A stretch of 7,780 nt of DNA from Patescibacteria group bacterium (lineage in GTDB: Bacteria; Patescibacteriota; Minisyncoccia; Phycocordibacterales; SBAW01), in NCBI GenBank assembly GCA_028866155.1, contig JAGWIT010000043.1, positions 1 to 7,780 on the forward strand, given 5' to 3'. Made by a program: the position numbers and the translations under genes. Positions 1 to 4,884 of this stretch are shown here, piece by piece (within the stretch, counting starts at the first letter, position 1; every line of letters begins with the position of its first letter). The notes beneath the pieces are model-generated. The model had not been told where the DNA came from, made no database searches, and saw nothing but the letters and a program-made list of their open reading frames with translations.

Positions 1-1
1 A

Positions 2-202
2 TCATTTGGGCCGTCTGGTCACGGGGTACTCCGTTTGTGCAGCGGAGCGTCTAGCCCTGCCGTCAGACCAACTGAGAAAAAAGCGCCCACGGGTGCGGGC
101 GCAGTTTCGAGCTATGTGGATATCGAAGTTGACCCCGATATATCTAGTTCCTTTCATCAGGGCTTAAGACAGGCAGGCATAGAGTATAGGGGCGCCTTGT
201 AA
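2..202 (+). CDS. Possible 3' end of an unidentified gene (partial)
   Basis: The frame starting at base 2 is open from the left edge to TAA at 200-202, about 66 codons with no visible start. I do not recognise the product. It begins with a Ser/Ala/Pro/Thr-rich stretch resembling a linker (PAVRPTEKKAPTGAGA), then an acidic tail containing SYVDIEVDPDISSSF and ending GIEYRGAL, which reads like a real protein end. The call is weak. Frame 3 is also open to a TAA at 172-174 with slightly more GC at third positions, frame 1 is open to TAG at 52-54, and the minus strand has a 51-codon ATG frame here. The preceding sequence would decide which frame is coding. If frame 2 is right, its stop lies 37 bases before the next gene. 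Confidence 0.35.
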   Translation, partial: SFGPSGHGVLRLCSGASSPAVRPTEKKAPTGAGAVSSYVDIEVDPDISSSFHQGLRQAGIEYRGAL

Positions 203-215
203 TTATTCGTAACTT

Positions 216-221
216 GATAAT
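216..221 (+). promoter_or_regulatory. Candidate -10 element for the FN3 protein gene
   Basis: GATAAT lies 18 bases before the ATG at 240 and matches the sigma-70 -10 consensus at five of six positions. No good -35 hexamer stands 16-18 bases upstream; TTGTAA at 197-202 is only 13 away. No purine-rich ribosome binding site lies between it and the ATG. A start near 228 would leave a leader of about 12 bases. This is a weak call from pattern alone. Confidence 0.25.
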
Positions 222-239
222 CATCAACAATCAAGCACT

Positions 240-1364
240 ATGAAAAAACAGTATTCTAGTTTCGGTCTTGGCCTCGCACTTGCCGGCGGAGGCGCGCTTT
301 TGTCGCTCGGCGCCATCATGGTGCCGCTCACGGCGAGTGCTCAAGAAGCGACCACAACGCCGGTCATCAGCTCGGTCGTGGCAACCCCGACCGACACCAC
401 GGCGGCCATAACGTGGAGCACCGACGTGTCATCGAACTCGCAAGTCAAATACGGCACGACGACCTCCTATGGAACGTTCTCGGCGCTCAATTCGACCGAA
501 GGGACAAGCCACTCTGTGACGCTTGCGGGGCTCACGCCCAACACGATGTATCACTTCGCGGCGCTGTCCCAAACGGGCTCTTCGTCGCAAGCGGTATCTC
601 CCGACCAAACGTTCACCACGCTAACGTCGAGCACGACCGCTTCGACCACTGCGCCTACCATCTCCGCCATCTCTGCCACGCCGACTGACACGGGCGCGAC
701 CATAACGTGGAACACCGACGTGCCGGCAACGACGCAAGTTTCCTACGGGACGACTACGGGCAGTTATACCGCGTCGAGCACCATGGACTCAAGCCTCAAC
801 ACGAGCCATAGCGCCATACTCAGCGGCTTAGCTCCCAGCACCACGTATCACTTCATCGTGATGTCGAATAATTCGTCGGGAGTGAGTTCATCATCGGCCG
901 ACCAGATGTTCACGACTCTTCTTTCCTCGACTACGGCCACGACCACGGGCGGGACCGGCACCAGCACGCAGCAAGATCTCATCAACCAGATCAATTCGCT
1001 GTGGGCGCAACTGCAAAGCCTGTTCTCGCAGCTTAACGCGCTCACCGGCGGAAGTGCCGGCGGCACGCTGTGGAACATTAGCGGCATCGGCACCACGGGC
1101 GGCGGCACGCCGACCATCGACCAGCAGGGGCAGACCTTCTCCGCAGGCGGCGTCATCGATTTTGGCGGACGCAACTTCGGCCATGAAGAAACAGTCACTG
1201 TTATGGATAACAGCGGCAACACGCTCGCTACCCCGCACGCCGACGGCGGCGGCAACTTCTCGACCGGCTCGCTAAGGGTTCCCTCGACTCCCGGCAGTTA
1301 TACCTACCACTTCGTCGGACAGCGCAGCGGGCTAAGCGCTAACGCAACCATCACCGTGCAGTGA
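240..1364 (+). CDS. Secreted protein with two fibronectin type III repeats, coil and Ig-like C-terminus
   Basis: This is an exported structural or adhesive-type protein of 374 residues with no enzyme motif. Residues 1-34 form a signal peptide: MKK, a Gly/Ala/Leu-rich core, then ASA before Q35. Two FN3-like domains follow at about 41-128 and 139-228. They are related copies exactly 98 residues apart; both carry ATPTDT, ITW, QV-YGTTT, L-P-T-YHF and FTTL. Ser/Thr-rich linkers join the domains. Residues 244-268 (QQDLINQINSLWAQLQSLFS and onward) form a short heptad-like coil that could oligomerise. A Gly-rich stretch leads to a beta-rich domain (about 290-374) ending NATITVQ. There is no C-terminal membrane anchor or sorting motif, so it is either released or held non-covalently. 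The ATG at 240 sits directly before the signal peptide but has no Shine-Dalgarno. An intrinsic terminator follows. Proteins of this build are common in Parcubacteria-like genomes (general knowledge); a precise function cannot be given. Confidence 0.9.
   Translation: MKKQYSSFGLGLALAGGGALLSLGAIMVPLTASAQEATTTPVISSVVATPTDTTAAITWSTDVSSNSQVKYGTTTSYGTFSALNSTEGTSHSVTLAGLTPNTMYHFAALSQTGSSSQAVSPDQTFTTLTSSTTASTTAPTISAISATPTDTGATITWNTDVPATTQVSYGTTTGSYTASSTMDSSLNTSHSAILSGLAPSTTYHFIVMSNNSSGVSSSSADQMFTTLLSSTTATTTGGTGTSTQQDLINQINSLWAQLQSLFSQLNALTGGSAGGTLWNISGIGTTGGGTPTIDQQGQTFSAGGVIDFGGRNFGHEETVTVMDNSGNTLATPHADGGGNFSTGSLRVPSTPGSYTYHFVGQRSGLSANATITVQ
360..917 (+). repeat. Two-copy in-gene repeat encoding the FN3 domains (period 294 bp)
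   Basis: Copy 1 runs about 360-623 and copy 2 about 654-917, offset by 294 bp (98 codons). The longest obvious identical block, CCATAACGTGG, lies at 406-416 and 700-710 and is followed in both by CACCGACGTG with one or two differences in between. Divergence elsewhere shows an old internal duplication and not a recent tandem repeat. Confidence 0.75.
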
Positions 1365-1385
1365 CGAGCCTCGTCAGGCGCAAAG

Positions 1386-1426
1386 AATCCTCCCATCAAA
1401 TTAAAATAAAATCGGGAGGATTTTTT
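1386..1426 (+). terminator. Rho-independent terminator of the FN3 protein gene
   Basis: AATCCTCCC (1386-1394) pairs perfectly with GGGAGGATT (1414-1422) across a 19-base AT-rich loop. The descending arm runs into six T (1421-1426). It begins 21 bases after the TGA stop at 1362-1364. The loop is larger than usual, but the 9-bp stem and T tract are clear. Confidence 0.85.
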
Positions 1427-1441
1427 GTATTGCGTGACAAG

Positions 1442-1471
1442 AAAAAACCCGCCGCTCAAAAAAGCGGCGGG
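1442..1471 (-). terminator. Rho-independent terminator of glmS
   Basis: Read on the minus strand, CCCGCCGCT (1471-1463) pairs with AGCGGCGGG (1456-1448) across a 6-base T-rich loop, followed by six T (1447-1442). It starts 20 bases after the glmS stop. It faces the terminator of the FN3 gene 15 bases away, so the two converging units are insulated on both strands. Confidence 0.92.
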
Positions 1472-1491
1472 GATATTTTTGCGGCCGGATG

Positions 1492-3336
1492 TTACTCGAC
1501 CGTGACCGACTTGGCCAGGTTGCGCGGCCGGTCGACGTTGCATTCGCGCTCCAATCCCAGATAGTAGGACAACAGCTGGAACACGGGCACCGCAAGGATG
1601 GAGATAAACTCTTCCGGAGCTTCCGGCAGTTCGATCACCTCGGTTGCAATACCATTGAGCGCTTGATCGCCCTCAGTTACCAGGGCGATGACTTCGCCCT
1701 TGCGTGCGACGACCTCCCGAACGTTGGAGATCATCTTTTCTTGATGAGGGCCCTTCGGCACGATTGCGATAGCAGGCACTCCTCTTTCGATGAGCGCCAG
1801 AGGCCCGTGCTTAAGCTCCCCGCCGGCATAGCCATGCGCATCGAAGTACGGTATCTCAGTCAGCTTCAGTGCGCCTTCGAGTGCCAGAGGCATCGCATAT
1901 CCGCGTCCGAAACAGACAAAACGTGCAGCTTTTTTGTAACGTGCTGCAAGCGCCTTAATCTGCTCCTGATGCCGGAGCACGAGCTCAAGCTGGGACGGCA
2001 GCGCATCGAGCCCCCGCAACAGGGCATGGTCGATGCGCTGCCCGTGGATTTGGGCGATCTTCATTGCGATGAGCGCGAGCACCGCCACTTGGGAAGTGAA
2101 CGCTTTGGTCGAAGCGACCGCCTTTTCCGGACCGGCGTGCAGATACACGCCGCCATCATCCTCCCGCGCGAGCGTTGAACCCACGCGGTTGGTAATTCCA
2201 AGACACAAGACTCCGTGCTTTTGCGCAAGACGCATGGCATTGAGGGTGTCCGCGGTCGTCCCTGATTGAGAGATGGATAAGACCACTTCCCTGCCCGTGA
2301 AGATGGGGTCGCTGTAGTGATACTCGGACGCCAAAGCAACGTCGACCGGTACGCGGGCAAATCGCTCGATGTAGAGTTTGCCCGCAAGGCCGGAGTAGTA
2401 AGAGGTGCCGCAGCCGATGATGACGACACGGTCGCACGTGCGAAACTGCCTCGTCACCTCCGGCGTAAAGCATCCGAGCCTTACCGTCTCATGCGCAAGA
2501 TCGATGCGGCCGCGCAGCGCGTTGCGAAGCGCCTCCGGCTGCTCGAGTATTTCCTTGAGCATAAAGTGTGCATGGTTGCCGAGACGCGATTGGCCCGGCA
2601 TAATGCATACTTTTTCAAGGCGCCGTTTTTTGTCCTCTTCGGAGTGTCCGCGGATGTGGAATTGGCCGTTTTGAAACAGCGTGACAATATCGCCGTCCTT
2701 CATGGCGGCTTTCAGATTCGCTTCGGTGGGGAGAGCCGCTTCATCCGAGGTGAGAAACAATTCACCTTCGCCGACGCCGATGATGAGATCGCTGCTATTG
2801 CGGGCCGCAACGATCTGATCGGGGTAGTCGGTGCAAATCACGCCGATGGCATACGCTCCCTCGACATGCGCGAGCGCGGTGTGGACCGCATCCTCCAGCG
2901 AGAGCGCCCCGAAGTTGAGTTCGCGCTCGATAAGATAGGCCAACACTTCGCTGTCCGTATCGCTGCGGAACGATGCATTTTCTTCGTGTTCCAACTCCGC
3001 GCGCAGCGCTTTGAAGTTATCGATGATGCCGTTATGCACCACCGCGACCCTTTTGCCCTGCGAAAGGTGCGGGTGCGCATTGCGGACCGACGGCGCGCCG
3101 TGCGTCGCCCACCGGTTGTGGCCGATGCCGACCGTGCCCGCAAGCGTGAGACCGCTAACTCTTTTGTAAAGTTCCTCGGGGCTATTGTTGCCTTCGCGCT
3201 TGAAGATCTCGATGCGAGGACCTTCGATGGTTGCGATGCCTGCGCTGTCGTATCCGCGATATGCAAGATCTATCAAACCCTGCGCCAGAATGGCGGCTGC
3301 TTTTCGCTTGCCTGCATAGCCATCGATTCCACACAT
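1492..3336 (-). CDS. glmS: Glutamine--fructose-6-phosphate aminotransferase (isomerizing)
   Basis: GlmS converts fructose-6-phosphate and glutamine to glucosamine-6-phosphate and glutamate, the first committed step to UDP-GlcNAc and peptidoglycan, in the cytoplasm. At 614 residues it matches the family's usual length (609 in E. coli). The N-terminal glutaminase domain (about 2-225) has the nucleophile Cys2 in MCGI, then YRGYDSAG (26-33), HNRWATHG (73-80) and HNGIIDN (101-107). Two SIS domains follow. The first (about 292-425) has GCGTSYYSG (308-316), SISQSGTT (354-361) and AVASTKAFTSQ (406-416). The second has K491, E494 and H510 (in GELKHGPLAL), and the tail RPRNLAKSVTVE carries K609; these align with the isomerase residues K485, E488, H504 and K603 of E. 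coli. Oddities are Asp5 where Val is usual (MCGIDGY) and HNRWATHG for HTRWATHG. The ATG follows a strong AAGGAG. No glmS ribozyme leader fits in the short upstream region. It is transcribed alone. Confidence 0.98.
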   Translation of the reverse strand: MCGIDGYAGKRKAAAILAQGLIDLAYRGYDSAGIATIEGPRIEIFKREGNNSPEELYKRVSGLTLAGTVGIGHNRWATHGAPSVRNAHPHLSQGKRVAVVHNGIIDNFKALRAELEHEENASFRSDTDSEVLAYLIERELNFGALSLEDAVHTALAHVEGAYAIGVICTDYPDQIVAARNSSDLIIGVGEGELFLTSDEAALPTEANLKAAMKDGDIVTLFQNGQFHIRGHSEEDKKRRLEKVCIMPGQSRLGNHAHFMLKEILEQPEALRNALRGRIDLAHETVRLGCFTPEVTRQFRTCDRVVIIGCGTSYYSGLAGKLYIERFARVPVDVALASEYHYSDPIFTGREVVLSISQSGTTADTLNAMRLAQKHGVLCLGITNRVGSTLAREDDGGVYLHAGPEKAVASTKAFTSQVAVLALIAMKIAQIHGQRIDHALLRGLDALPSQLELVLRHQEQIKALAARYKKAARFVCFGRGYAMPLALEGALKLTEIPYFDAHGYAGGELKHGPLALIERGVPAIAIVPKGPHQEKMISNVREVVARKGEVIALVTEGDQALNGIATEVIELPEAPEEFISILAVPVFQLLSYYLGLERECNVDRPRNLAKSVTVE

Positions 3337-3343
3337 AGGCTTT

Positions 3344-3349
3344 CTCCTT
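3344..3349 (-). promoter_or_regulatory. Shine-Dalgarno of glmS
   Basis: AAGGAG on the minus strand ends 7 bases before the glmS ATG (3336-3334). It fixes the start codon and is one of only two strong Shine-Dalgarno sites in the window. Confidence 0.85.
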
Positions 3350-3389
3350 CGTGGATAGATGAATTTTTGATTAGGTTCGTCCGCGAGTT

Positions 3390-3418
3390 ATAACACTAAA
3401 GCCGGGTCAAAGTTGCAA
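3390..3418 (-). promoter_or_regulatory. Candidate glmS promoter
   Basis: On the minus strand TTGCAA (3418-3413, -35) is followed after 17 bases by TGTTAT (3395-3390, -10), each matching consensus at four of six positions. It would give a leader of about 45-50 bases. The -35 lies inside the perfect palindrome AGTTGCAACT (3411-3420) and the -10 overlaps the palindrome GTTATAAC (3387-3394). An operator is therefore possible, but nothing identifies a regulator. Confidence 0.4.
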
Positions 3419-3450
3419 CTGCTCATGCGCTCTACAGGCGGCCGCGTGGG

Positions 3451-3456
3451 TACAAT
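3451..3456 (+). promoter_or_regulatory. Candidate -10 element upstream of the usg-like gene
   Basis: TACAAT matches the -10 consensus at five of six positions, but no convincing -35 lies 16-18 bases upstream. Transcription would begin near 3463, just before the ATG at 3466 of a possible 36-codon ORF. It would also give the usg-like gene a leader of about 110 bases. Confidence 0.25.
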
Positions 3457-3465
3457 GAAGCATTC

Positions 3466-3576
3466 ATGGCAGCCCGTGACCTTCTCGTTCTAGGAAAAAG
3501 AGAGCGCTTGACCAAAATCTGCAACGCGTTTTACTTAAGCGAGCCGGTTCATCACCACTGTGGAGAAAGGCTATGA
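3466..3576 (+). CDS. Possible 36-codon ORF overlapping the usg-like start (ATGA)
   Basis: The frame ATG 3466 to TGA 3574-3576 encodes 36 residues (MAARDLLVLGKRERLTKI, then a His/Cys-containing end). Its TGA overlaps the ATG of the next gene in the four-base ATGA arrangement typical of translational coupling. There is no Shine-Dalgarno, though TACAAT at 3451-3456 could make it almost leaderless. I recognise no family and the composition is not compelling. It could be a coupled leader peptide, a remnant of a longer gene, or chance. A second candidate promoter lies inside it at 3508-3535, which argues against it being needed. Confidence 0.25.
   Translation: MAARDLLVLGKRERLTKICNAFYLSEPVHHHCGERL
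3508..3535 (+). promoter_or_regulatory. Candidate promoter of the usg-like gene
   Basis: TTGACC (3508-3513, five of six to the -35 consensus) is followed after 16 bases by TTTACT (3530-3535, four of six to the -10 consensus). Transcription would start near 3542, about 30 bases before the ATG at 3573, leaving room for the ribosome binding site at 3562. Confidence 0.5.
3562..3565 (+). promoter_or_regulatory. Shine-Dalgarno of the usg-like gene
   Basis: GGAG ends 7 bases before the ATG at 3573. The leader GGAGAAAGGCTATG closely resembles the glmS leader GGAGAAAGCCTATG on the other strand, which supports this start as a genuine translated gene in this host. Confidence 0.75.
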
Positions 3577-3842
3577 CAAGCGCCGACTTCCGCCGACAAC
3601 TTGAGGGTTACGGGCTCACGACCGCAGAAATTCTCTATCGGAGACCTGATCATGATTGGCTGCTCCAAACCTATGTCTGGCAGGAGTATGATCTCTTCCC
3701 AACATTTCCCGAGCTCAAGAAATTTCTGTCGTTCTGGACAAAAAAGCTCGATGGGACGCTCTTTATGATATGCATCGCTCATTCTCGTCTGATACGGCCC
3801 TCTGAAATCAAGACCATCAACAGCGAGTTCAAACTCCAGTGA
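3573..3842 (+). CDS. Usg-like family protein (small, function unknown)
   Basis: This 89-residue protein carries the pattern I recognise from the Usg-like family: FRRQLEGYGLTTAEILYRRP (7-26), then PDHDWLLQTYVWQEYDLFP (26-44), FPELKKFLSFW and a tail with AHSRLIRPSEI. The family is about 90 residues long, known mainly from Alphaproteobacteria, and has no assigned biochemical role, so none is given here. It has no signal peptide or membrane segment and is rich in aromatic residues, so a small soluble cytoplasmic protein is expected. It is complete, with a good Shine-Dalgarno, its own promoter candidate and an intrinsic terminator right after the stop. It therefore looks like a functional single-gene unit. 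Its neighbours (glmS, a peptidase) suggest no pathway. It should not be confused with the unrelated E. coli usg gene. The family call is from memory of the motif; a profile search would settle it. Confidence 0.88.
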   Translation: MTSADFRRQLEGYGLTTAEILYRRPDHDWLLQTYVWQEYDLFPTFPELKKFLSFWTKKLDGTLFMICIAHSRLIRPSEIKTINSEFKLQ

Positions 3843-3854
3843 GTTTTGCACGCG

Positions 3855-3888
3855 CCCGCCTCCCAACTTAGGGGGCGGGTGTTTTTTT
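3855..3888 (+). terminator. Rho-independent terminator of the usg-like gene
   Basis: CCCGCCTCC (3855-3863) pairs with GGGGGCGGG (3871-3879) through nine pairs including one G-T, with a 7-base loop. TG and then seven T (3882-3888) follow. It starts 12 bases after the stop. On the minus strand the same hairpin lies just beyond the peptidase stop but lacks a T tract, so it probably ends only plus-strand transcripts efficiently. Confidence 0.92.
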
Positions 3889-3890
3889 AT

Positions 3891-4748
3891 TTAGCGCGAC
3901 ACTCTCGGCGTAAAATAAAACGTGTAGGTATGCGAGTGGCGGCGGCCGAGCGCCATCTGCGCCTGCGCTCCGCTGCGCGTCACCACAAAACCTCCGCCGT
4001 CGGCGCTCAAGACACTCGTTGTCGCCAACTCCTCGCCCTGAAGGCTCGTCATCGTGAGCGGCTGTGCTCCCGACTGCGCTATCGTCTGAGGATTACCATT
4101 GTCGACCGTGCTGCCGCCGGTAAAGGGCACCTCTCCGAACTCATCGAGCGGAATAAAAAAGTTCCCGCCGGCGGAGCTCGGCATTTCTTCTATCCACTCG
4201 GCGGAGGAGAGCGACGAGTCATGCGTCAGGGTTGTTTGATATGACTGCCCCGTTGTGTTGTCGCGCAGCGAGATAAGCCAGTGCGACGGCCGCTGTTCGA
4301 CTATCGAGGTCGTTATCGAGTCGCCCGAATGCACATCGATGGGTATCACATAGGAGTTGCCGGGGATGGTCTCGAGCCACGGCTGATACACGATGTCTCC
4401 TTCGCCGTCGAGGATTGCTTGCGTGCCGGCTTGTATCAAATTGAGCTCGCTGACGCCGCCGATGCCCACCCACGTGGCGTCCGCCGCAAGCATTGCGGTG
4501 TTCGAAGCATCAACACGCGGCACCACCCACGAGCCCGCCACCGAAGTGTAGCTGCCGCCCTGCGCCACATACCCCGACCAATTGAGCGATGAGGTGTTCG
4601 GGGCGACGCGCGCCGGCACTTGCGACGCGGCAGCCGTCGGTGCGGTCGATTGCCACGCCGCGACGGTGCCCTGGGCGAGTAAAAATCCCGACATTGCAAA
4701 GAGCGTTATCGACAACACATCAAACATCCGGTTTGCATTGTGCTTCAT
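3891..4748 (-). CDS. Secreted glutamic peptidase, eqolisin (G1) family
   Basis: Eqolisins are acid-acting endopeptidases using a Gln/Glu pair; they were first known from fungi. With the ATG at 4748 the protein has 285 residues. Residues 1-31 form an export signal: MKHNANR, a hydrophobic core VLSITLFAMSGFLLA, then a VAA-type cleavage region. A Pro/Ala/Thr-rich stretch follows, and the catalytic domain runs from about 55 to 265. Family marks are NWSGYVAQG (56-64), GSWVVP (72-77), ATWVGIGG (91-98), LIQAGT (104-109) with probable catalytic Q106, QPWLE (122-126) and AEWIEE (183-188) with probable catalytic E184. The spacing is close to that of scytalidoglutamic peptidase (Q53/E136). No cysteine occurs, so there are no disulfides, unlike some fungal members. 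Fungal enzymes have a longer propeptide; the roughly 25 residues before NWSGY leave room for only a short one. An in-frame TTG at 4823 would put 25 polar residues before the signal, so the ATG is preferred. There is no clear Shine-Dalgarno or promoter. Confidence 0.88.
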   Translation of the reverse strand: MKHNANRMFDVLSITLFAMSGFLLAQGTVAAWQSTAPTAAASQVPARVAPNTSSLNWSGYVAQGGSYTSVAGSWVVPRVDASNTAMLAADATWVGIGGVSELNLIQAGTQAILDGEGDIVYQPWLETIPGNSYVIPIDVHSGDSITTSIVEQRPSHWLISLRDNTTGQSYQTTLTHDSSLSSAEWIEEMPSSAGGNFFIPLDEFGEVPFTGGSTVDNGNPQTIAQSGAQPLTMTSLQGEELATTSVLSADGGGFVVTRSGAQAQMALGRRHSHTYTFYFTPRVSR

Positions 4749-4884
4749 GAAATTAATCTGCGCCTCATCCGGACTCTTGCGTTGTTGGGTAGATTTCGGC
4801 GCTCTACATGTTGTAGCAAACAATGTCTAACGTCCGCATGAAGAGAGCGCTTGCGCAACTCCCCCGGCAACGTATTATTCCCCC
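4749..4884. other. Divergent intergenic region between the G1 peptidase and the sensor kinase
   Basis: This 136-base region must hold the promoters of both flanking genes. The kinase promoter is clear on the plus strand (4851-4878). I found no convincing -35/-10 pair for the peptidase on the minus strand. Two dyads stand out: CTACA-TGT-TGTAG at 4804-4816 and the perfect palindrome TTGCGCAA at 4851-4858, which overlaps the kinase -35. Either could bind a regulator, but neither matches a site I can name. Confidence 0.5.
4851..4878 (+). promoter_or_regulatory. Promoter of the hybrid sensor kinase, apparently giving a leaderless mRNA
   Basis: TTGCGC (4851-4856) and TATTAT (4873-4878) are separated by 16 bases and match consensus at four and five of six positions. 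Transcription would start about seven bases after the -10, at or next to the A of the ATG at 4885. The bases before the ATG (CCCCC) contain no Shine-Dalgarno. Both facts point to leaderless translation. Confidence 0.6.

Noticed and set aside
13..68. Nested imperfect inverted repeats (GTCTG/CAGAC, CGGGG/CCCTG, CTCCG/CGGAG)
   Set aside because: The arms are only 5 bp each with unequal spacers; this is likely chance in GC-rich, possibly coding sequence.
66..77. tRNA-like D-arm sequence on the minus strand (CTCAGTTGGT)
   Set aside because: No acceptor stem, anticodon stem or T arm can be built around it on either strand.
77..102. Possible minus-strand terminator (GC hairpin followed by six T)
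   Set aside because: The shape fits, but no minus-strand gene lies just upstream of it, and the same bases are better read as coding in a plus-strand frame.
1489..3393. Long plus-strand ORFs across glmS (1489-2178 and 2317-3393)
   Set aside because: They are antisense to an unmistakable glmS, and their Arg/Ala/Asp-rich products resemble no protein; they arise from GC-rich third positions.
3337..3420. glmS ribozyme or riboswitch in the glmS leader
   Set aside because: The proposed leader is about 50 bases, far shorter than the ribozyme, and shows none of its nested pseudoknot pairing.
4749..4823. Longer N-terminus for the G1 peptidase from TTG at 4823
   Set aside because: It would place 25 polar and charged residues ahead of a normal signal peptide; the internal ATG gives a standard signal.
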